Shown here: piece after piece, positions 1 to 10,132 of the stretch | How positions within the stretch are numbered: the stretch's first letter is position 1 | How the letters are laid out: each line of letters begins with the position of its first letter | Assembly: GCA_024640255.1 (NCBI GenBank) | Contig: JAHEFI010000030.1 | Location: 1-36,732 of the forward strand | Direction: 5' to 3' | DNA length: 36,732 nucleotides | Source of the DNA: Bacteroidota bacterium | Lineage (GTDB): Bacteria; Bacteroidota; Bacteroidia; Chitinophagales; Chitinophagaceae | Translations under genes and position numbers: made by a program | Notes under the pieces: generated by a model | Told to the model about the DNA's origin: nothing | The model's database searches: none | What the model saw: only the letters and a program-made list of their open reading frames with translations

Positions 1-1158
1 GGATTTATTCAATCAGCATTGAAAAATACAGATCAAATTGAATTCAATTTCCCCAAAGATGTGGATACGAATAATTATAAAGACAAGGGTTATACCGATG
101 TATTAATTATTCCCAAATTTGAAGGACATGAAAAAACAGCCTATGTTTTAAGATCCAAAAAATCAATGGGCTTAATGCTACAAAATAGTATTACCAACAA
201 AATTAATAGTGCGATTGAAGATCAGATGTTACAAGAAGCAGGTATCCAACAAAACACTTTGGATTCTATTCATAGTGCTTCTCAATTTGCTGAACTAAAA
301 GCCTATGAGGATAAAGGAAGTACCAGTAAAGAAAGTAATGCTAGTTTGGCCATGGGTATTGGATATGCCAGTGGTTTTTTAATTTATTTAACCATGTTTA
401 TTTATGGCACGATGGTAATGAGAGGTGTGATGGAAGAAAAAACCAATCGTATTGCGGAAGTGATTATTAGCAGTGTAAAACCTTTTGAGTTAATGCTGGG
501 TAAGATTATCGGTATTGGTGCAGTAGGTTTAACGCAGTTTATTTTATGGATCACTTTGATTATTTCTTTAACTAGTGTTGCAACTCATTTTTTACCAGCA
601 GATATTCAATATCAATTAACTACCCTTCAACAAAACAATGGTCAAATGGCCGCAGGTATGGCTGGAGCCAGTGAATCTGCAAAACAGATTTATGCGATGC
701 AACATACTTTTGCTACTGCGAATTGGACTTTAATCATTAGTTGTTTTATATTTTACTTCCTAGGAGGTTATTTATTTTACTCTGCTTTATTTGCTGCGGT
801 AGGAAGTGTGGTGAACGAAGATCCACAGGATGCACAAAGTTTATTGTTCCCAGTAACCATGCCATTGATCTTCTCTTATATTATTACCAATATGGTGACA
901 CAGAATCCTAATACCCCCATTGCTTTTTGGGCAAGCATTATTCCATTTAGTTCACCCATGGTTATGATGGCTAGAATTGCCTATGGTGTTCCTAGTGCTG
1001 TGAGTTATTGGGAGCTTGGCTTAAGTATGAGTATTTTAATTATTGGATTCTTATTCACCACTTGGTTAAGTGGCAAGATATACAGAACTGGTATATTAAT
1101 GTATGGAAAGAAACCAACTTGGAAACTCATGTTCCAATGGGCCTTTAAGAAAAGTTAA
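1..1158 (+). CDS. ABC-2 type transporter permease (NatB-like), 5' truncated by window edge
   Basis: The reading frame is open from base 1, so the N-terminus lies outside the window; the first possible start codon (TTG at 19) is probably an internal Leu. The visible ~385 residues contain an extracytoplasmic soluble part followed by about six hydrophobic segments, the first near residues 109-132 and the last near 330-350. The segment MEEKTNRIAEVIISSVKP after the first helix, followed by FELMLGKIIG, is the typical cytoplasmic loop of the ABC2_membrane_3 / NatB family, where the permease contacts its ATPase. Such permeases export sodium, drugs or unknown substrates from the inner membrane together with a NatA-like ATPase, which would be expected just upstream, outside the window. 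Substrate is not predictable. The family call is firm; the exact role is not. Confidence 0.88.
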   Translation, partial: GFIQSALKNTDQIEFNFPKDVDTNNYKDKGYTDVLIIPKFEGHEKTAYVLRSKKSMGLMLQNSITNKINSAIEDQMLQEAGIQQNTLDSIHSASQFAELKAYEDKGSTSKESNASLAMGIGYASGFLIYLTMFIYGTMVMRGVMEEKTNRIAEVIISSVKPFELMLGKIIGIGAVGLTQFILWITLIISLTSVATHFLPADIQYQLTTLQQNNGQMAAGMAGASESAKQIYAMQHTFATANWTLIISCFIFYFLGGYLFYSALFAAVGSVVNEDPQDAQSLLFPVTMPLIFSYIITNMVTQNPNTPIAFWASIIPFSSPMVMMARIAYGVPSAVSYWELGLSMSILIIGFLFTTWLSGKIYRTGILMYGKKPTWKLMFQWAFKKS

Positions 1159-1180
1159 TTAATTGATAGTAATACAACTG

Positions 1181-1205
1181 GAATAGCACTTTTATAGTGC
1201 TATTC
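1181..1205. terminator. Hairpin between convergent permease and sprA
   Basis: A 10-bp inverted repeat (arms 1181-1190 and 1196-1205, loop 1191-1195) lies between the two convergent genes. It contains the sprA stop codon (TAA on minus, 1192-1194) and last sprA codons. Flanks are AT-rich, but neither side has a long uninterrupted T tract, so termination strength is uncertain. It could serve both directions. Confidence 0.45.
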
Positions 1206-4200
1206 TTATATTCACCCCTGCCCTAGTATTGGTCATCGGTGGTGAAGAAGAAATATATGGTGTTGCTCTTCTTTGATCAAAATAGAATTTCAAATTAATC
1301 TTACTATTTAAGACATAGTCAATAGATGGCTGCAAAGTTAATTCTCTTTGTCCGCCAGTTCCATAGGCATTGGTTTGATCTAATCTACTATTGCTATTAA
1401 ATACATCTCTCAAAGAAACATCTAATCTAAATGTAAGATCATTGGCTAGCTTATTACTATTTAAGCCAGGTAAATTAAACGGTAACTTTAACCCTCTTTT
1501 TCTATAGCTCGTTCCAAACACCCACTCGGTACTATTGTTTTCACTTAATTGATAATCCACCAAGCTTAATGCCAACATTCTGCTCTTCTTATATTCAAAT
1601 CTCAAAGACCATTGCGTTAGTGTGGTTAGGTTTAAACCAATCAATGGTTCCATTCTTTCGGCAATAGTAATATTCGGAATTAAGAAATAAGGCATATAGT
1701 TTCCACTTACTGTATCTAAGAAAGTAGGTACTGATCTTCCATTTCTGTTTTCTGCTGCATATAATAATGAACTTTGGAAACTATTCATGGATAAATTACT
1801 GTTATATCCATGTGATAAAGTGATATTACTAAATAGCTCAGCTAAGAAAGGAACTTTTGTTAATCCATTGTATAATACAGACCAATTAGGTTTAGGTAAC
1901 ATACCTGAGAATGGATTGGATCTTATACTTGTATTAGATTGATTCAACAAATTCACTTTCTTTGGATCCTGCCCAGTGTAGGCTGCAATAAATGCTGGTA
2001 TTAATACATCCTGTGCATATCTTCCATAACCTTTCGCGTAATTACCTTCATTGGTTGGAAAGCCATTAGAAGCCGCAACCCTATTAGAAATGATGGTTCT
2101 ATAGTTTTGGAATAATTTAAACTGATCAGAAATCACATTGGGATCATGTTTATCAAAGAAAGTATTCAAAGCCACATAACTAATATTAAATCCACCTGCA
2201 GACAAAGGATTAGAGTGCACTCTTGATCCATTAAAATTAAAACTGGTGTCTTTAAACAATTCAGCATATTCTTTGGTAAAGGTTTTATCCAATCTTACAT
2301 CAATCATCATTGACCTAATAGGCTCGATTAATAATCTTGCAGATAATTTTTGATCAAAACCTTGTCTAAACAGCATATTGAACGCCGGATCTCTAGATAA
2401 ATACTTTTTCTTTTCTTGTTGATTCAACCAATTGGAATCGGGTTGATATCCAATAGTATATTCAATACCTGGAGCAAATCCATTCCATCCCTTGTCCACA
2501 AACTGCACTCCATTCATATAACCTGGTAATCTACTATTATAGTTTTCTGTATAATCCAAAGAACCCGTTTGAACCATGGTTAATAAAGAAACAAAAGATT
2601 TAATTGGACCAGGAACATTGTATAATTGATTCGCTTTTAAAACTCTTTGAGCAATTCTTTCTTGTCTTCTAGCATCCTTCCACTTCTTCAATGCTTCTGC
2701 TCTTTCTTTTCCTGTTTTATTGCCAATAGCTTCTTCTTTGGTGATTAAAATTTTAGTACTAATTGGATTAGAAGGTGGTGCAGCATATCTACTATCAGAC
2801 AATGCAGATTTTATAAACTTGGATTTTTTGTAAAAGTTCATAAAATTAAACTGTGCATTCAATTGTTGTGAGAAAGTGTTTTCAATAGTATTACCCATAC
2901 CCACAGCCAACCTGCTTGCTCCAATCCAATTGTAGTTGGTAGTGATATTATAGCTTGATAAAATCCAATCTGTTAATGGTAATTTATTAGTTGGTAAATC
3001 ATAACGCAAAGAAATTCTTTGATTGTACAAAGTGTTTCTACCACCTTTCAATAGCATTCTCCATAAAGAATCTTTCTTCGCCTGAGTATCTATTTTACCA
3101 TCTGGCTCGTCAATTCTAGAATTTAAGTTAGCAGCAAAATCCATATTCAAAGACCTAGTCATTGGCCATCTCATATTGAAAAGCCTACTCATGGTAAAGT
3201 ACTTATTAAAAGTGGTTTCTGCTTTATCGGTGGTTCCGTCAAAAGCGTTAATCACTCTTGGCGTAAACTCACCCATTTGTCTATCAAATACTGTTCTATA
3301 ACTAATTAAGCTTGGTGTTGGATTAACATTAACTTCTTTAATTAAGTTAAACCAAGGAGATGCATTTTTTAATAGTTTACCAAATGGTTGATAAGATTTA
3401 CCCGTATTATTGAAAGTATAACCAATGGCTCCTCTTTGTTTCACCATCTTATTCATTTCAATCACCGGACTGGTTTGATTTAATTGAGAATAAGAATAAC
3501 TAAAATCAAGGTTACTGATACTAATAATGCTTGGCTTCTTACCAGGGAGTATTCTTACATTGGTAAAATTCAAAGTCTTAATTGTTGTTTGATCGGATGA
3601 AGCGTTTATTACAGAATCTCTTTCAGCACCTGATAAAGATTTAATCTTGTCTGTGTACAAGATGTCTTTATTGAATGGATCAAATTCTGGATTTTCACTG
3701 GTCTTATTAATACTTGCAAATACTGGTAAAGAAACTTTTACTTGCTTAGGTAATAATTTCCCTGCTTCAATATTGGTTGCCAAATCAATTTGAGATAAGC
3801 CTGTCTTCGCTCTTTCGTTCATTTTTTGTTCGATACTACCAAAGCCTGCTGTTCTATTGTTTACAGAAACTGCCACCGTACCTAAATCTGCTAGTACCAT
3901 ATCCATTCTTCCTAAAGCAGCCCAAGAACCTCTTTCATCTAAATCTGATAATCTTAATTCATTCAACCAAACTTCTGCATTCATGTTTTGAATGTTAGAG
4001 CTATTCTCAATGGCCATTAAGATACCTCTTACTTCTCCAAGATTTGGATTACCCATCACACTATAAGTATGTCCGTTAGATTGTTGTACTCTATAAATGG
4101 TATTATAAGATTGACGAGCTTTATCTCTTGCTAATTTAAGTTGCACCAAATCATTTAAACTTAAATTCAGTTCGTTTTCAGTTGGCCAAACCAAATTAGC

Positions 4201-7200
4201 TTCAGAAGTGGAATAGGTTTTTCTCTTAGTAGTGGTTAAAGGAATTCTAATCTCGTAATAGTTGTTTTGGAAATCCTGACCCAATCTAATCACTGCAGTC
4301 ATGGTACCTTTTTCAACCACATCAATGGTGTTTTTATTTTCAGCATGGATAAACATGGACAATTTACCATAACGTCTTACATCAATATTCATGGTCTTAA
4401 ATACCCCTCTTGTACTCTTAGATGGTAAATTATTTAATTGAATACTTAAGGCTTGCTCGTTTTGTAAAAGGTTAATACCATTATTACTTAATAATTGTAC
4501 TCTTTCAATACCTGGAGGAATTACATAATTCACTGGAGTCCTACTTCCATTTTCTTCCACACTTACTGCCAAAGTATTCATTGTAGTAGTATTGCTTACA
4601 GGAATAGCTTTATAATCTCCTGTAGTATCTATTTCATAAGCAAACTGTCTCCACTGATTTCTTACTAAATCTAATTTTGCAAAACGCAAAGTCACAGAAT
4701 CTTCAAATCCAGTTAAATACATTCTAATAAAACGAATAGATTTAAAATCTCTAATGCCTCCATAAGTATTGGAGTATGATTTAATAGGCACTCTAAATAA
4801 ATACCAGCTCTCTTGAGATTTAGATCCATCAGCCAAAGTCACATTCACTGTTTTAGAATCTGTCACATACCTTGTGGTACCTACACCTAATTTATTTTTT
4901 TGTAAATCAATTTCGTATTCGAAATAGGCTTCTGTTTCGTTTAAAGTATTGTCTCTATTTAAATCTTCATTATCTGGGAGCAAGGTTGCTGCACTACTAA
5001 ACTGACTATTACCCGCTAAAGCAGAGTTGCCTTGTGGATTATTAAAATATTTATACCTGCCTAAAATACCTGTCTTAGTCGCATCATAACTTGGATCTCT
5101 ATACCAGACATAGTTATCTGCAGAAGGATCTTTTAATATCTGCTGTGCAAGATTGGCGTTAGGGATTTTATTAATTAAATACGCTCTTTTCTTAGCCTCT
5201 TCTGCATCATTCATGCCATCAAATCCAACGTCTTGGTATTTTCTATCGTCAGGATTATTACTAAAGGCATTGGTCACTTGAATGGGATTCACTGGAACAT
5301 AACCCCAAGTAGAACTATCAATACTTGCTGGAATTTTAGGAGTAGGCATGCCATTCTCATAAAATCTTCTTCCATCTCTTAAGATATCTTCACTTACATT
5401 ACCAAGGTTTAAAATTAATTTTCCTTTACCCGCTGGAGATTTAATAAATGGATCCTGCACCCAGAATTCTACATATTCAATCACACTTGTTTCAAAATCG
5501 GTTTGATCCAAAGAACGCATAATACCACCCCATTTAGCTGCAGGATTATTTAGTTTCCCGTTGGCATCTAAATTTTTATAATCATAGTTATAAGGGCCTC
5601 TTTCTTTTGGATAAAAACTCAAATCGAAAGTTGGTAATTGAACATCGGTGATATTGGTCGTCTTTTGAGGAAATAATTCATTGGTAAATACCTGTCTTAC
5701 TCTAGGATCACTTAAGTCAGCTAGATTTTCTGCTACCGGATTATTACCACTGTTTTTATCTTGTAGTGTGGGCTCAATAGTATACCACGCTAATCTTGAT
5801 CTACTGAAATTATAGTTCACAGAATCCGATACAGCATCTGCAGGAAATCTATCCATAGGTGTAGAAGCCAGTGCCCATGCAGTGAAAGGGAATCTTAAAT
5901 CAATATTGGTTCTTGCTGCTTCAAAATCGTCTAAGTAAACCACACCAGATCCACCTCTTCCGATTTGTTGTGCGTGTCCTGGTTTTAAAAACGCAGCTTC
6001 ACCATAAGCAGTTAAATAAGATTTTGCTTTAGTGGTATAAAAAGGTAATTTATTTAATGCTCTGGTTAAACCAGGTAAATCTGCTTTGTAATTAAAATCA
6101 AAACCATACATGGAGTTCTTGATAGGATCAGAACCAAAATTGGTTTTAGTAAAGAAAGGTCGTTCACTTAATCTAGTAGAAGAAAAACCAAAATTAAAAT
6201 TCTTACTAGCCATATAATCCAAACGCAAAGCCCTGAAGCCTCTTTCTTGGAAACCAAATCCAATATTGTTTTCAAAAGAAACATTCACTGGAATATTAGA
6301 ACTTAAAATACCAGGATTAATAATCCTAACAGTACCTGATCCATAATCCACCATATAATCCAATCCCTCTTTTAAAATTTGACCACCCGCTCTCACACTC
6401 ACCGATCCAGGAGGAACATTAAATGCATTCAAACTAATTTCAGAACCACCGCTACTTCCTTTTACCTGCCCTTCCATCACAAACCTATTTAAGTTCGCAT
6501 AGGTTTGCGCTTCTGCTTTGATATTGCGATATAATTGAGGATAAATATATTTCTTAGTGATATTGGTATCAATTCCTTTAAAAGCAATTTCTTGTAAATC
6601 CTTTCCAAAGGGTTCTAGTAAAGGAAATACGATTCTTCCCATTCTTGAAATAACGGTATAGCCTTCTACATAGTCAAACACACCATCGGGTTGTGGATCG
6701 TTTCTATTATTTAATCTATCTAAATTCAATAGCTTAATTAAAGATCTTCCTTCAACTGCTTTACTAGTCACAGGTAAATATCTTTTTAAACCCGCACTAG
6801 GTTCTTCGTATAAAATGTTTAATTGAAAATCTTGTTGTTGTAATTGACCAAATAAATCTAATGAGTAAACGTTCTTCATCATTAAATCCCAAATGGGTAA
6901 ATCTGTTCTTTGTGTAGTTGCTTTCAATAATTTCAAGAACAAAATTTGTTGAACTCCCTTGTTTTGATCTAAAGCGATGTTTTCAGAAAATTCACCCACT
7001 TGAAATACCTTTCCATTGTATGTGTATTGAAAAGCCACACCCAACACTTCATCTGGTTGTAAAGGAATATTCAAAGACAGAAATCCAATTTGAGGATTAA
7101 AGAAATATTCGTTCTCCGTTAATTTTCTTGCAAATGTTCTTTCGTAATCTTCTGCAGATCTTAAACCTTCCATGCTTAACACACTTGAAACAGATGCAGG

Positions 7201-8400
7201 ATTTCTAGCACTACTATTACTGATTAATTTGGAGTATAATCCGTTGGCACTATTGTCTGGTAATTGATCGCTCAATAAAGTAGAACCTAGAGGTCTTGTT
7301 CTAAAATTTGCTTTATGCGGAGCAGGTTCACCAATATCCATTAAACCCACCACATCTCTTGCATTGGTGGTTTGACCATTTCTGTTGGTTACCCAAACTT
7401 CAATTCTTTTTATTTGTGCCTGAGAATTAATCAAAGGCAAATTGGCCATTGACTTATTGAAATTATCTCTAAAGTATTGTGATAATAAGAAGTGTCTATT
7501 CTCTTCATAATCGTCTAATCTCTTTTGAAACTTCTGCGTACTAGCGCCACCAGACAAATTCATACTTTGTCTTTGAGATTTTTGATTGGCAATAGCTGCA
7601 GTAATAAACAATTTACCAAATTGCAATTGCGTTTTAACACCAAATAAGTTTTGCGTACTTGGAATTAAGACACTTCTTGAAACATAGTTGATATTACCCG
7701 CTTCAATACTTTTTACAATCTCATCTTTCTTTCCTTTGTAGCTTAATTTAATTTGATTATCAAAACCTAAATTGGATAGTGTATTTAAATTAATCGGGAA
7801 TTTTAATTTGTCACCAATACTTGCATTCATGCTAAAGTTAGTGTTAGCATCAAAGTCAAATCCTCCATTACTTCTTGCTCTTTCAGGTAAAGTGGGATTA
7901 TCTACTCTTTGACCTTGATAACCTGCTTTGATATTAATTTCTCCAACTGGTTTGATATCTACTTTTAAATCAGATCCAGTTTTACCAAACAATCTATCAA
8001 AATAACTATCAAATACTTTTACTTTAGGTCTGGTAACTTTTCTGTTTAATACGCCCAATGAATTAGCTCTTTGTTGGAAATAAGCTTGTTCATCTTTTCT
8101 GGTTTTAATTTTCAAGAACTCATCAAAACTTAAGGTATTGGGATTGCGTACAAATTTGTTTCCAATAAACTCTCTTACCTGATAGGTTTTGGTTGCGGGA
8201 TCATAATCCACCCTTTTCTTAACCAAACTGGTATCTCTAATATCAAATGGATTGGTACTTGATTGACTTAAAAAATCAACCCTTCTATCTTTAATAGGAT
8301 ATCTTAAAGAATCTTTTGACAATTGTTTCTGCTGCGCAAGGCCCTGTATACTTACTAAAAGTAGACATGAAAATGTTAAGAGTTTGCGTAGTGATTTCAA
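1192..8400 (-). CDS. sprA: T9SS outer-membrane translocon SprA (gliding motility / cell-surface protein SprA)
   Basis: A 2402-residue exported protein; the Flavobacterium SprA is about 2400 residues. SprA forms the giant outer-membrane beta-barrel through which type IX secretion cargo leaves the periplasm. The N-terminus (about residues 1-23, KSLRKLL followed by a hydrophobic core and GLAQ) is a clear Sec signal peptide. The remainder is rich in alternating hydrophobic/polar beta segments with no internal transmembrane helices, as expected for SprA, and ends in a strand with terminal Leu. The start is TTG (8398-8400): no ATG occurs in frame between the upstream ruvA stop and about codon 190, and starting there would remove the signal peptide. 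It begins 24 nt after ruvA, so the two are probably cotranscribed; the ruvA-sprA order is, to my knowledge, common in Bacteroidota. No frameshift or internal stop is seen. Confidence 0.96.
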   Translation of the reverse strand: MKSLRKLLTFSCLLLVSIQGLAQQKQLSKDSLRYPIKDRRVDFLSQSSTNPFDIRDTSLVKKRVDYDPATKTYQVREFIGNKFVRNPNTLSFDEFLKIKTRKDEQAYFQQRANSLGVLNRKVTRPKVKVFDSYFDRLFGKTGSDLKVDIKPVGEINIKAGYQGQRVDNPTLPERARSNGGFDFDANTNFSMNASIGDKLKFPINLNTLSNLGFDNQIKLSYKGKKDEIVKSIEAGNINYVSRSVLIPSTQNLFGVKTQLQFGKLFITAAIANQKSQRQSMNLSGGASTQKFQKRLDDYEENRHFLLSQYFRDNFNKSMANLPLINSQAQIKRIEVWVTNRNGQTTNARDVVGLMDIGEPAPHKANFRTRPLGSTLLSDQLPDNSANGLYSKLISNSSARNPASVSSVLSMEGLRSAEDYERTFARKLTENEYFFNPQIGFLSLNIPLQPDEVLGVAFQYTYNGKVFQVGEFSENIALDQNKGVQQILFLKLLKATTQRTDLPIWDLMMKNVYSLDLFGQLQQQDFQLNILYEEPSAGLKRYLPVTSKAVEGRSLIKLLNLDRLNNRNDPQPDGVFDYVEGYTVISRMGRIVFPLLEPFGKDLQEIAFKGIDTNITKKYIYPQLYRNIKAEAQTYANLNRFVMEGQVKGSSGGSEISLNAFNVPPGSVSVRAGGQILKEGLDYMVDYGSGTVRIINPGILSSNIPVNVSFENNIGFGFQERGFRALRLDYMASKNFNFGFSSTRLSERPFFTKTNFGSDPIKNSMYGFDFNYKADLPGLTRALNKLPFYTTKAKSYLTAYGEAAFLKPGHAQQIGRGGSGVVYLDDFEAARTNIDLRFPFTAWALASTPMDRFPADAVSDSVNYNFSRSRLAWYTIEPTLQDKNSGNNPVAENLADLSDPRVRQVFTNELFPQKTTNITDVQLPTFDLSFYPKERGPYNYDYKNLDANGKLNNPAAKWGGIMRSLDQTDFETSVIEYVEFWVQDPFIKSPAGKGKLILNLGNVSEDILRDGRRFYENGMPTPKIPASIDSSTWGYVPVNPIQVTNAFSNNPDDRKYQDVGFDGMNDAEEAKKRAYLINKIPNANLAQQILKDPSADNYVWYRDPSYDATKTGILGRYKYFNNPQGNSALAGNSQFSSAATLLPDNEDLNRDNTLNETEAYFEYEIDLQKNKLGVGTTRYVTDSKTVNVTLADGSKSQESWYLFRVPIKSYSNTYGGIRDFKSIRFIRMYLTGFEDSVTLRFAKLDLVRNQWRQFAYEIDTTGDYKAIPVSNTTTMNTLAVSVEENGSRTPVNYVIPPGIERVQLLSNNGINLLQNEQALSIQLNNLPSKSTRGVFKTMNIDVRRYGKLSMFIHAENKNTIDVVEKGTMTAVIRLGQDFQNNYYEIRIPLTTTKRKTYSTSEANLVWPTENELNLSLNDLVQLKLARDKARQSYNTIYRVQQSNGHTYSVMGNPNLGEVRGILMAIENSSNIQNMNAEVWLNELRLSDLDERGSWAALGRMDMVLADLGTVAVSVNNRTAGFGSIEQKMNERAKTGLSQIDLATNIEAGKLLPKQVKVSLPVFASINKTSENPEFDPFNKDILYTDKIKSLSGAERDSVINASSDQTTIKTLNFTNVRILPGKKPSIISISNLDFSYSYSQLNQTSPVIEMNKMVKQRGAIGYTFNNTGKSYQPFGKLLKNASPWFNLIKEVNVNPTPSLISYRTVFDRQMGEFTPRVINAFDGTTDKAETTFNKYFTMSRLFNMRWPMTRSLNMDFAANLNSRIDEPDGKIDTQAKKDSLWRMLLKGGRNTLYNQRISLRYDLPTNKLPLTDWILSSYNITTNYNWIGASRLAVGMGNTIENTFSQQLNAQFNFMNFYKKSKFIKSALSDSRYAAPPSNPISTKILITKEEAIGNKTGKERAEALKKWKDARRQERIAQRVLKANQLYNVPGPIKSFVSLLTMVQTGSLDYTENYNSRLPGYMNGVQFVDKGWNGFAPGIEYTIGYQPDSNWLNQQEKKKYLSRDPAFNMLFRQGFDQKLSARLLIEPIRSMMIDVRLDKTFTKEYAELFKDTSFNFNGSRVHSNPLSAGGFNISYVALNTFFDKHDPNVISDQFKLFQNYRTIISNRVAASNGFPTNEGNYAKGYGRYAQDVLIPAFIAAYTGQDPKKVNLLNQSNTSIRSNPFSGMLPKPNWSVLYNGLTKVPFLAELFSNITLSHGYNSNLSMNSFQSSLLYAAENRNGRSVPTFLDTVSGNYMPYFLIPNITIAERMEPLIGLNLTTLTQWSLRFEYKKSRMLALSLVDYQLSENNSTEWVFGTSYRKRGLKLPFNLPGLNSNKLANDLTFRLDVSLRDVFNSNSRLDQTNAYGTGGQRELTLQPSIDYVLNSKINLKFYFDQRRATPYISSSPPMTNTRAGVNIRIAL

Positions 8401-8424
8401 AATGTGTTGAATAGTTTGAAAGGG

Positions 8425-9021
8425 TTAACAATTTTTAAGTGCTAATTTGATCAATCCTTCCAAGCTTAATTCAGATCCTTCTGATTGAATAACTTTGTCA
8501 ATTGCTTTTTCAGCAACTGCTTTTTGAATACCTAAAGCCACCAATGCTTGTAATGCATCTTGATGCGGTGATGATTGCGTAAAAGTGCCCACCCCTGCAT
8601 GTGTTCCAGAAGCAGTTGGCATTTTAGCTAATTTATCTTTTAATTCTAAAACCAATCTTTCAGCAGATTTCTTTCCAATACCTTTTATCTGTTCTAATTT
8701 TCTTGCTTCACCATTTACAATTGCACGAATAATTTCTTCAGGCAACATTCCAGACAACATCATTCTTGCTGTACTTGCGCCTACTCCAGAAACACTAATT
8801 AATTGCAAAAACAAATCCTTCTCTTGTTGCTCATGAAATCCAAAAAGCACTTGAGAGTTTTCAGTAATATGCAAGTAAGTATGTAGTAATCCTTTTTCTT
8901 TTTTAGAGATGGCTTCATAGGTATGAAAACTAATATTCACCTCGTAGCCAACACCATTTACATCCACTATCAATTTGGCTGGAGTAACCTGAACAAAATT
9001 TCCTTGTAAAAATGCGATCAT
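8425..9021 (-). CDS. ruvA: Holliday junction branch migration complex subunit RuvA
   Basis: 198 residues, the normal RuvA length. RuvA binds the four-way junction as a tetramer and loads the RuvB motor during recombinational repair. The three expected domains are visible: N-terminal OB-fold (about 1-64, starting MIAFLQGNFV), a tandem helix-hairpin-helix region (VSGVGASTARMML near 77-89 and IKGIGKKSAERLVLELKDK near 112-130), and a C-terminal domain (about 150-198) that contacts RuvB, after a flexible linker. The ATG start is supported by a TAAATTTG box only 7 nt upstream. It is divergent from fabH and 24 nt upstream of sprA in the same frame, so it likely heads a ruvA-sprA unit. Confidence 0.97.
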   Translation of the reverse strand: MIAFLQGNFVQVTPAKLIVDVNGVGYEVNISFHTYEAISKKEKGLLHTYLHITENSQVLFGFHEQQEKDLFLQLISVSGVGASTARMMLSGMLPEEIIRAIVNGEARKLEQIKGIGKKSAERLVLELKDKLAKMPTASGTHAGVGTFTQSSPHQDALQALVALGIQKAVAEKAIDKVIQSEGSELSLEGLIKLALKNC

Positions 9022-9028
9022 ATAGCTT

Positions 9029-9036
9029 CAAATTTA
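9029..9036 (-). promoter_or_regulatory. Candidate -7 box of ruvA(-sprA)
   Basis: TAAATTTG on the minus strand matches the Bacteroidota TAnnTTTG -7 consensus at all fixed positions. It ends 7 nt before the ruvA ATG. No good TTG -33 element is present at the usual 17-23 nt distance, so support rests on the -7 box and position only. Confidence 0.4.
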
Positions 9037-9121
9037 ACACATAAGCAACTAAAAATGGGGCATTTGGGCGGATTCTTAGCCATTTTTTTGGATATTTGTA
9101 GACCAAACTAAAAAATGATCT

Positions 9122-10114
9122 ATGTCGAATGCTATTAAAGCAGCAATTACCAGTGTTGGAGGCTATGTTCCAGAGACCAAATTAACCAATTTTGACCTGG
9201 AGAAAATGGTGGATACCAACGATGAATGGATTAGAACCAGAACAGGTATTTCAGAAAGAAGAATTTTGAGAGATCCAGGTAAAGCAAGTTCCGATATGGC
9301 CGTAAAAGCCATCGAGGAAATTCTACGCAAAAAGAACCTTGATCCTTTAGAGATTGATTGTATTATTTGTGCAACTGTTACTCCAGATATGATCTTCCCA
9401 GCTACTGCCAATATTATTGGAGACAAGTTGGGTGCAAAAAATGCATTTGGATTTGATTTGGGTGCAGCTTGTAGTGGATTTTTATTTGCATTAAATACAG
9501 GTGCTGCATTTGTAGAAACAGGAAAGTATAAGAAAGTAATTGTAGTGGGCGTAGATAAGATGAGTTCAATTATTGACTACACAGATAGAGCCACTTGTAT
9601 CATTTTTGGAGATGGTGCAGGTGCTGTATTATTAGAACCTTCAACAGAGGGCAATGGTGTTATGGATGCCATTTTAAAAAGTGATGGCAGTGGAAGAGAA
9701 TACTTACATATTAAAGCAGGTGGTAGTTTAAAACCTGCAAGTGTTGAATCTGTGATGGCAAGAGAACATTATGCATTCCAAGATGGACAACCAGTTTTCA
9801 AATTTGCTGTAAAAGGAATGGCAGATGTGAGTGCAGAACTTTTAGAGAAAAATAATTTAACCGGTGATGATATCGCATGGTTGGTTCCGCACCAAGCAAA
9901 TTTGAGAATTATTGATGCTACTGCGAATAGAGCAGGTATTCCAAAAGAAAAAGTAATGATCAATATTCATAAATACGGAAACACCACAGCAGCAACCATT
10001 CCATTGTGTTTATGGGAATGGGAATCTCAATTAAAGAAAGGCGATAATTTAATATTAGCAGCATTTGGTGGAGGATTTACTTGGGGAGCAGCTTGGGTTA
10101 AATGGGCTTATTAA
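9122..10114 (+). CDS. fabH: 3-oxoacyl-ACP synthase III (KAS III, FabH)
   Basis: 330 residues, usual for FabH. The enzyme condenses acetyl-CoA (or a branched starter acyl-CoA) with malonyl-ACP to begin type II fatty-acid synthesis in the cytoplasm. The catalytic triad is visible: Cys117 in AACSGF, His257 in VPHQAN and Asn287 in KYGNTTAAT; the C-terminal glycine-rich GGGFTWGA is also typical. It is preceded by an A-rich 5' region and an imperfect -7 box (GATATTTG, 9091-9098). It is 18 nt upstream of the PLP enzyme gene, so the two are probably cotranscribed, although the metabolic link is not obvious. Starter-unit specificity (straight or branched) cannot be read from sequence; Bacteroidota often make iso-branched acids. 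Confidence 0.97.
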   Translation: MSNAIKAAITSVGGYVPETKLTNFDLEKMVDTNDEWIRTRTGISERRILRDPGKASSDMAVKAIEEILRKKNLDPLEIDCIICATVTPDMIFPATANIIGDKLGAKNAFGFDLGAACSGFLFALNTGAAFVETGKYKKVIVVGVDKMSSIIDYTDRATCIIFGDGAGAVLLEPSTEGNGVMDAILKSDGSGREYLHIKAGGSLKPASVESVMAREHYAFQDGQPVFKFAVKGMADVSAELLEKNNLTGDDIAWLVPHQANLRIIDATANRAGIPKEKVMINIHKYGNTTAATIPLCLWEWESQLKKGDNLILAAFGGGFTWGAAWVKWAY

Positions 10115-10132
10115 AAACAATTAAAAAAAGGA

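Noticed and set aside
3777..3998. Short open frames antisense to sprA (also 6918-7100)
   Set aside because: Frame shadows of a continuous 2402-residue gene with no start signal or recognisable product.
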